Assembly: GCA_900111695.1 (NCBI GenBank)
Contig: FOHD01000002.1
Location: 248,001 to 312,000, forward strand
Reading direction: 5' to 3'
DNA from: Olsenella sp. KH3B4
GTDB lineage: Bacteria; Actinomycetota; Coriobacteriia; Coriobacteriales; Atopobiaceae
Length of the DNA: 64,000 nt
A program made the translations under genes and the position numbers. Shown piece by piece: positions 58,897 to 64,000 of this stretch (positions within the stretch are counted from its first letter, which is position 1; each line of letters begins with the position of its first letter). The notes under the pieces are model-generated. The model saw only the letters and a program-made list of their open reading frames with translations. It did not search any database and had not been told where the DNA came from.

Positions 58897-59798
58897 TACT
58901 GCTGCACCTCCCTCTTACGGGTGTACGAGAGCTGCGCGAGTCCCATGGCAGCGACAAGGACGAAGAATATGACCGCCTTGGCCTGGGCCACGCCGCGCGA
59001 CGCGCCGGTACCCGAGTAGAACGTGTTGTAGATGTTCAAGGCCATCATCTCGGTCGTGTTGATGGTCTTGCCGTCGGCGAGCTGCTCGTACGGCAGGCCA
59101 CCCGTGAGCGCGAGGTTCTGGTCGAAGAGCTTGAAGCCGTTGGTGAGCGAGAGGAACGTGCAAATCGTGATCGAGGGCATAACGTTGGGAATGATCACCT
59201 TGAAGAGGGTCTGCGCCTTGGTCGCGCCGTCGATCTTGGCTGCCTCGATCATGTCCTCGGGGACCGCCTGGATGCCGGCGATGTAGATGATCATCATGTA
59301 GCCGATCTGCTGCCAGCACATGAGGATAATCAGGCCCCAGAAGCCGTACTTGGTCTCGAGGACCACCGAGGTGCCGTACTGCTGGAGGATGCCGTCGAAG
59401 ATCATCGACCAGATGTAGCCGAGGACGATGCCGCCGATAAGGTTTGGCGCGAAGAAGATCGTGCGGAAGATGTTCGAGCCCTTGATGCCCTGCGTGAGCG
59501 CGTAGGCCACGGCGAACGCGATCACGTTGATGAGGACGAGGCACACGATGGCGGTGAGCGCCGTGTACCAGAAGGAGTGCTGGAAGGACTCGTCCGCGAA
59601 GGCGGAGGCGTAGTTGGAAAGACCGACGAACTTGGCGCTCGAAACGGTCTTAAATTTGCAGAAGGAAAGGTAGATGCCCTGGAAGAACGGCCACACGAAG
59701 CCAATGCAGAACGCGGCCGTCACGGGCAGAAGAAAGAGCCACCAGAAGCGTCTAGTCGATTTTATCTGGGAGCTCTGCTTTATGGCTTTGCTTTTCAT
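58896..59798 (-). CDS. Sugar ABC permease, MalF/CUT1 type
   Basis: 300 residues, six membrane segments, EAA loop EDMIEAAKIDGATKAQTL near residue 190. It follows the binding-protein gene after a 90-bp gap with a strong hairpin. Confidence 0.9.
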   Translation of the reverse strand: MKSKAIKQSSQIKSTRRFWWLFLLPVTAAFCIGFVWPFFQGIYLSFCKFKTVSSAKFVGLSNYASAFADESFQHSFWYTALTAIVCLVLINVIAFAVAYALTQGIKGSNIFRTIFFAPNLIGGIVLGYIWSMIFDGILQQYGTSVVLETKYGFWGLIILMCWQQIGYMMIIYIAGIQAVPEDMIEAAKIDGATKAQTLFKVIIPNVMPSITICTFLSLTNGFKLFDQNLALTGGLPYEQLADGKTINTTEMMALNIYNTFYSGTGASRGVAQAKAVIFFVLVAAMGLAQLSYTRKREVQQ

Positions 59799-59826
59799 GC
59801 TTTTCCACTCCCGCGTGAGAAAAGGA

Positions 59827-59863
59827 ACGGGGACCAGGCGCCGTAATAACGCCCGGCCCCCGT
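59827..59863 (-). terminator. Hairpin after the sugar-binding lipoprotein gene
   Basis: ACGGGG and CCCCGT close a longer GC-rich stem, followed on the minus strand by CCTTTTCTC. Probably a partial terminator or mRNA stabiliser that raises binding-protein levels over the permeases. Confidence 0.55.
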
Positions 59864-59887
59864 ATGCCAGTCAGAGGTCAGATGAGA

Positions 59888-61222
59888 CTAGGCGTTCTCG
59901 ATCTTGTAGTTCTGAGCCCAGCCGTCGACGAATGCAGTCTTGAAGGTATCCCAGTTGGCGTCGGACTGATCCGCCGTGTAGGCGTTGAGCGCGGACACCA
60001 GGCCCTTGCGGTACTGGTCAACGTTGGGCTGGTAGTTGGTAGCCCAGTCCATGGTGTAGTTGCCAGCCTTGGAGAGCTCCTCGGCCTTGTTGAGGTAGCC
60101 GTTGTCGCCCTTGGCAGCGTCGGTGTAGGGAAGGACGCCAAGCTGAGCGACCATTTCCTTGGAGGCCTCGGGGTCGGTGACGAGCCAGAGCCAGAAGTCC
60201 ATGGTGGCCTTCTTGTCCTCATCGGAGGCAGCGTCGTTGATGGCGAGGCGGTTCTCGGTACCGCTGTTGAGACCGGCCTTCTCCTCGCCGGACACGCCGC
60301 AGTAGTACGGAATCATCGTGGTGTTCTTCTGGGCAGCCGCGATGGTGGCGTAGTCCCAGGAGCCGGTGAAGAAGAATGCGGCCTTGCCGGAGGTGAACTC
60401 GGTCGCAGGATCGTGGCCGCCGGTGGAGAGGGTCGTGGGATCCTCGGCAGAGTTGTTGATGGCCAGGTCGAAGATCTTCTTGTAGTTGGGGAGGTAGGTG
60501 CCCTTGATGGTGGCGGGAGTGGCGTCCCAGCCGCCGTCGTCCTTCTCCTCGTAGTAGTACTCGAGGTTGGCGAGGTGGCCAGTCACGCGCCAGGACGAGG
60601 AGTCATCGAGGTCGGTGGCAGCGAAGGCGTCAAAGCCGAGGGTGGCGGCGTTCTTGTGGATGTCCTCGACGACGGTCTTCAGGGAGTCGAAGTCCTTGAT
60701 GTCATCAACGCTGTGGCCGGCCTTCTCAACCAGGTCTGCGTTCACGACGATGCCATAGGTCTCATAGCAGAGGCCGGCGCAGACCAGACGACCATCGGAA
60801 TCCTTGTAGGTGTAATCGGTGGTGGAGAGGGCCTTCTCGATGTCGGTGCCGGAGAGGTCCATGGCGCTGGAGCCCCACTCCTTGACGCCGGCGGTGGTGC
60901 CAATGTTGAAGAGGGTGGGGGCGTCGGTCTTGTCCATCTCGGAGGTCAGGGTCTGCTCGTAGGTGCCGGAAGCGGCAGTCTGAACCTTGACCTTGACGTT
61001 GGGGTACTTCTCCATGTAGGTCTTGGCGAGGGCCTGGGCGGTCTCGTCAAGCTCGGGCTTGAAGTTGAGCCAGTAGACGTTGCCGGAACGGTCATCAGTG
61101 CTGGAGCTGCTGGTGTCAGACGAGCTGTCGCTGCTGGAGCTGCTGCCGCAGCCAGCGAGGCCAAGGACCGCCGCCGACGCCGCACCGAGCGTGATGAACT
61201 GCTTCCTCGAAATGTTCCCCAT
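59888..61222 (-). CDS. Extracellular sugar-binding lipoprotein (CUT1 ABC)
   Basis: 444 residues from the ATG at 61222, with GGGAGGATC upstream. Signal: SRKQF, hydrophobic core, lipobox LAGC with Cys25, then a Ser/Asp linker of about 30 residues. The body is a solute-binding protein family 1 fold (KTYMEKYPNVKVKVQ; GKAAFFFTGSWDYA). Sugar specificity is not obvious; GlgP and MalQ downstream suggest maltodextrins, though trehalose or sucrose-like substrates are also handled by this family with GntR/UTRA control. A promoter with -35 TTGAAC and -10 TATTGT lies upstream. Confidence 0.9.
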   Translation of the reverse strand: MGNISRKQFITLGAASAAVLGLAGCGSSSSSDSSSDTSSSSTDDRSGNVYWLNFKPELDETAQALAKTYMEKYPNVKVKVQTAASGTYEQTLTSEMDKTDAPTLFNIGTTAGVKEWGSSAMDLSGTDIEKALSTTDYTYKDSDGRLVCAGLCYETYGIVVNADLVEKAGHSVDDIKDFDSLKTVVEDIHKNAATLGFDAFAATDLDDSSSWRVTGHLANLEYYYEEKDDGGWDATPATIKGTYLPNYKKIFDLAINNSAEDPTTLSTGGHDPATEFTSGKAAFFFTGSWDYATIAAAQKNTTMIPYYCGVSGEEKAGLNSGTENRLAINDAASDEDKKATMDFWLWLVTDPEASKEMVAQLGVLPYTDAAKGDNGYLNKAEELSKAGNYTMDWATNYQPNVDQYRKGLVSALNAYTADQSDANWDTFKTAFVDGWAQNYKIENA

Positions 61223-61577
61223 CGTGATCCTCCCGTTGCTTCCTGCTTGAACGACGTATCCCGTCGTTCTTGCACCTGTGCGGGGCCGGTGGAAGAGGTT
61301 TTCTCGGGCACCGCCCCGTTTCTTGCCTATGACAATAGCGTGATGAGCTTCTTGTTCAAACAAGTTTTGACTGAGCGGTATCTAATTTGTGGTGAACGGT
61401 AGGAATGAGTTGTACTCCGCGTATTGTTTGCGCAGGTAGATTGGTATATTTGTTAATGTGGTTACCGGTTACTCGTCCAACTGCCTTTCAGGAGGCCTAG
61501 GATATCTGATACCACCCATGTTCCGCTCACGCCACGGCCCTCTGGGGTCCGGCGTTCCGCAAGCGAGGAGATACCAC
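61223..61577. other. Divergent control region of the sugar operon
   Basis: 355 bp between the binding-protein gene and the GntR gene. Contains the promoter/operator at 61332-61370 and an AT-rich tract with GGTATATTTG and GGTTACCGGTTAC (61443-61476) that may bind the GntR regulator. No gene is seen. Confidence 0.5.
61332..61370 (-). promoter_or_regulatory. Promoter and operator candidate of the sugar operon
   Basis: On the minus strand TTGAAC (61354-61359) and TATTGT (61332-61337) have a 16-bp spacer. A palindrome TCAAA-CAAGT-TTTGA (61356-61370) covers the -35. It is close in look to the purine sites but differs in arm sequence. Confidence 0.5.
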
Positions 61578-62297
61578 ATGCCGAAGGCAATCTTTGAGGG
61601 CATCTACCGCGACCTCAAGGGGAAGATTCAAGAGGGAACCTACTCGTACCAGGAGCTTCTTCCCTCCGAAGGGGAGCTCACGGCCGAGTATGGATGCTCG
61701 CGCAACACGCTGCGCAGGGCGGTCTCCATGCTTGCCGATGACGCCTACGTACAGCCCATGCATGGTCGTGGCGTACGCGTGATATGGCAGCGTGAGGCGC
61801 ACAGCGCCCAAGGTTCGCTCGAAGGCGTGGAGTCTTTCGGTGAATATGCGAGAAGGAACGGCTTTGTCCCTGGTACGCAGGTCAAGTCATTTGAACATGT
61901 GACCTGCGGCGCAGGGCTGGCGCGGCGTACCGGCTTTGCCGAGGGCGTCGAGCTCGTGCGCGTGGTGCGCGTTCGCACGCTGGACGACGTCGCGCGCCAG
62001 ATCGACCACGACTACTTCCTTGCCTCGGCGGTTCCGGGACTCACGGCAGAGCAAGCCGAGAAGTCCGTCTACAGCTACCTCGAGAAGAACCTGGGCATGC
62101 GCATCCTCACGAGCCGACGCCGCATTACGGTGCAGCTTGCGACTGACGAGGACTGCAGCTACATGGACCTTGACCCCTACAACTGCGTGGCCGTTGTCGA
62201 GAGCCAGTCCTACAACTCCGACGGCGTGATGTTCGAGTACACGCAAGTGCGTCACCACCCGGAGCTCTTCTGCTTCACCACCGTGTCGAGGAGGTAG
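61578..62297 (+). CDS. GntR-family regulator with UTRA domain (TreR/HutC-like)
   Basis: 239 residues from the ATG at 61578 (GAGGAG before it). N-terminal winged helix: IYRDLKGKIQEGTYSYQELL, then GELTAEYGCSRNTLRRAVSML as the recognition region. The rest (about residues 90-239) is a UTRA effector domain. It is divergent from the sugar importer operon and is the likely repressor of it, perhaps sensing a phosphorylated sugar as TreR does. Confidence 0.9.
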   Translation: MPKAIFEGIYRDLKGKIQEGTYSYQELLPSEGELTAEYGCSRNTLRRAVSMLADDAYVQPMHGRGVRVIWQREAHSAQGSLEGVESFGEYARRNGFVPGTQVKSFEHVTCGAGLARRTGFAEGVELVRVVRVRTLDDVARQIDHDYFLASAVPGLTAEQAEKSVYSYLEKNLGMRILTSRRRITVQLATDEDCSYMDLDPYNCVAVVESQSYNSDGVMFEYTQVRHHPELFCFTTVSRR

Positions 62298-62488
62298 CGG
62301 CGAGCGCCACAAGGAAGGGGCAGCGCCACAGCAGCGGTTCCGTACGCGATTGCTGCGGGAACTGGCCCTGTGGCGCGGATTTGACGCCACAGCAGCGGTT
62401 TCGTACGCACTTGCTGCCAAAAGTGGCCCTATGGCGCCAGCCCAGCGCGCAAAGTGCACCGGCGCATCTCCGACGTGACGCGCGGCGG
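62298..62488. repeat. Two tandem copies of the 56-nt GGCGCCACAG repeat
   Basis: Copy 3 at 62323-62376 and copy 4 at 62384-62439, each starting CGCCACAGCAGCGGTT and ending in TGGCGC. The rest of the gap is plain sequence. Confidence 0.75.
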
Positions 62489-63124
62489 TTACAGCCACCC
62501 CGCAAGCAGGCCGATCACTGCGGCAACGCCCAAAACGAGAAGAGCTCCGTCCACCACGCCACCGGACTTGCACAGTCCCACCGACTGCCCCCTCGCAACA
62601 GGCCAAAAGAGTCGCTCCGGCATCTTGTTGAGAAGGTCAATCACCAGGTGCGAGCAATACCCCACCGTCAAGGCCAGAGCAATCTCCGGTACTGCCAGAT
62701 ACGCCCCGCCAAAGAGCAGCGCCGCAGCCACAAGCGAGTGCGAGAAGCCCCGATGCCCGGAGGCCCGTCCGCAGGCGAGTATGGCAACGATAACGGCTCC
62801 TCCAGCAACCTGGTACACGCCGGCAGTACGGACAAACGCCACTGTCTGCGCACCGAGGTCTAGTCCCAGCAGGGCGTCCGCCGCAAACGTCGCGGCTATC
62901 ACGGCGACGAGAAGCCACCACGCCCTTCTCAGCTGACGCGAAGCCTCGCTCGTCGACACATCGGCATCGGGGAGAAGTCCGCCCACCGCACCAGCGGCAA
63001 GACAGGCGAGCGTCGAAGCGTCCCCGGCAATCGTTGGCACCCCAGCTGTCAGCGCTGCAGGAACGTACTTCGCAACCGCAAGCGCGGCCGCGGCCCCAAC
63101 AGCAATGTGCGTCTTTCCCGTCAT
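62489..63124 (-). CDS. YdjM-like membrane metal-dependent hydrolase (DUF457 type)
   Basis: 211 residues with about five membrane segments. Starts MTGKTHIAVG, then GGLLPDADVS (Asp pair) and HRGFSHSL, the His/Asp motifs of the YdjM/LexA-regulated membrane hydrolase family, and GYCSHLVIDLLNK. The biochemical role of the family is unknown; some members are DNA-damage induced. The ribosome-binding site is weak. It follows the HAD gene after 21 bp. Confidence 0.85.
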   Translation of the reverse strand: MTGKTHIAVGAAAALAVAKYVPAALTAGVPTIAGDASTLACLAAGAVGGLLPDADVSTSEASRQLRRAWWLLVAVIAATFAADALLGLDLGAQTVAFVRTAGVYQVAGGAVIVAILACGRASGHRGFSHSLVAAALLFGGAYLAVPEIALALTVGYCSHLVIDLLNKMPERLFWPVARGQSVGLCKSGGVVDGALLVLGVAAVIGLLAGWL

Positions 63125-63145
63125 CGCGTCGCTAATCCGTTGGGC

Positions 63146-63955
63146 CTAGATAAGGCCCAGCTTGGCGAGGGCCGTCGCCACCCCGTCGTTACCAACCGTG
63201 TCGGTCACCATCGATGCCGCAGCCTTTACCTCCACAGAAGCGTTGCCCATGGCAATGGGCACGTCAACCTGCTCAAACAGGCTGAGGTCATTCTCGGAGT
63301 CACCAAACCCATAGGTGGTGCCCGCATCCCCCAGATAGTCGAGAATGGCTTTCACAGCACCACTCTTGCTGTTCTCCACAAGGCCGACCTCGCTGTTGCC
63401 AAGCTCGAGCTCCATGATCGAGAGGCCCACCGCCCCGGCAAGCCGGCTGACCACAAGCTTTGCCGCGGGCGTGGGCAGCACGACCTTGTGCGCGCGCCCA
63501 CCAGGAATGCGCTCAAGCGCTTCCGCAACGCTCGCAGGAGAAGGCCAGTGCGTCCCAGCCGTGCCCCCGCGCACGTCGACGGAACCACGCGCGGACTCCA
63601 AAAGCGCACCCATGCCCGTCTCGGCAAGCACCTCGTCCACGCAGGCAAGCACCTCGGGCGGCAAAGCCACGTCGCGAAGCACGACGTCCCCCACCTTCAC
63701 GTAGGCGCCCGCGAGGCATGCCATTCCCGAGAAGGGCAGGGCCGCCATCTTGGGATGAATGTCGAGCGGCGAGCGTCCCGAGCAGATGAACGCGCGATTG
63801 CCCGCTGCCGCAAAGCGCCTGATGGCATCGGCAACGACAGGGCTGGGGACCGGCGAGAGCTTGCGTTCCGCATCACTCATGAGCTCGCGAGCAACCGGGT
63901 CGGTCCACCCAAGGGTCCCATCGATATCGAAGAACGCCGTCGTACGCTCGCTCAC
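63146..63955 (-). CDS. HAD-IIB (Cof-type) phosphatase
   Basis: 269 residues starting at a GTG (63955). Motif I FFDIDGTLG (Asp near residue 9), motif II ICSGRS, a C2B cap (residues about 85-190), motif III Lys in VKAILDYLG, motif IV GFGDSENDLSLF. Cof-like enzymes dephosphorylate sugar phosphates or cofactors. The GTG overlaps the stop of an upstream gene by 4 bp (GTGA), so it is probably translated by coupling. Confidence 0.9.
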   Translation of the reverse strand: MSERTTAFFDIDGTLGWTDPVARELMSDAERKLSPVPSPVVADAIRRFAAAGNRAFICSGRSPLDIHPKMAALPFSGMACLAGAYVKVGDVVLRDVALPPEVLACVDEVLAETGMGALLESARGSVDVRGGTAGTHWPSPASVAEALERIPGGRAHKVVLPTPAAKLVVSRLAGAVGLSIMELELGNSEVGLVENSKSGAVKAILDYLGDAGTTYGFGDSENDLSLFEQVDVPIAMGNASVEVKAAASMVTDTVGNDGVATALAKLGLI

Positions 63956-64000
63956 GTCAGTCCACGCCTCTCACACCATGCGGCGGGATGCAGGCGGGCT
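63952..64000 (-). CDS. C-terminal end of an unidentified gene
   Basis: The frame reads ARLHPAAWCERRGLT and stops at a TGA that overlaps the GTG of the HAD gene. Only 15 codons lie inside the window, so the product cannot be identified. Confidence 0.4.
   Translation of the reverse strand, partial: ARLHPAAWCERRGLT

Noticed and set aside
61356..61370. Palindrome before the sugar operon as a member of the purine operator family
   Set aside because: The centre and arms differ (TCAAA-N5-TTTGA) and the gene context is sugar uptake with its own GntR regulator.
1..64000. CRISPR array, tRNA or rRNA genes, insertion-sequence transposases, prophage genes
   Set aside because: No regularly spaced repeats, no tRNA-like cloverleaf with CCA end, no rRNA signatures and no transposase or phage structural motifs were seen on either strand.

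Overview
The window is a high-GC, densely packed bacterial chromosome segment that most resembles an anaerobic gut or oral actinobacterium of the class Coriobacteriia (Olsenella/Collinsella/Atopobiaceae-like). This assignment is an inference from base composition, the lipoprotein signal style, the mix of Gram-positive transporters with a LexA box of the GAAC-N4-GTTC type, and the gene content. There are no rRNA or tRNA genes, no CRISPR array and no transposase gene that I can see.

Positions 1-47087 are essentially a purine/urate catabolism island. It contains homologues of most of the E. coli 65-minute cluster, reshuffled: ygeW (cut by the left edge), ygeY, ygeX, two guanine deaminases, an NCS2 purine permease, xdhABC, an AzgA-type purine permease, an XdhD-like fused molybdenum hydroxylase, a YgfS-like ferredoxin, ygfK and ssnA. 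To this it adds a BMP-type nucleoside ABC importer (nupOPQ plus two tandem lipoproteins), a small CDA-fold deaminase, a 2-hydroxyacyl-CoA dehydratase/double-cubane-cluster-like protein, a YheO-like PAS/HTH regulator paired with an M20 hydrolase, and a seven-gene modABC-moa-mog operon that takes up molybdate and makes the molybdenum cofactor for the hydroxylases. A BceRS-BceAB-like two-component/ABC module (3563-8314) sits inside the island between ygeY and ygeX, beside a decayed kinase fragment and repeats.

Two regulatory signals tie the island together. A 15-bp AT-rich palindrome, roughly CWAAC-N5-GTTWG, lies upstream of nearly every purine transcription unit, of the putative regulator itself and of modA. 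A second palindrome, CGTTAT-N12-ATAACG (or a close variant), with the geometry of the E. coli ModE box, occurs before modA, before the dehydratase-like gene and in the ssnA/regulator intergenic region. The simplest model is purine-responsive control by the local PAS regulator combined with molybdate sensing by a ModE encoded elsewhere.

Positions 47321-49419 form an SOS mutagenesis cassette (small conserved protein, Y-family polymerase, YolD-like protein) with two LexA-type boxes exactly 100 bp apart. Positions 49488-52573 carry galE, a polyprenyl diphosphate synthase and a peptidoglycan-binding-domain protein. Positions 52687-62297 are an alpha-glucan utilisation locus (glgP, malQ, an ABC ATPase, two permeases, a lipoprotein and a divergent GntR/UTRA regulator). 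The right end holds a YdjM-like membrane protein, a Cof-type HAD phosphatase and the last codons of a further gene.

Several dispersed repeats are visible: a perfect palindrome built on TGAGACAAAGGGAC (five copies, four at convergent gene ends), a 56-nt GGCGCCACAG element (four copies), a 49-nt repeat (two copies) and a 24-nt repeat (three copies).
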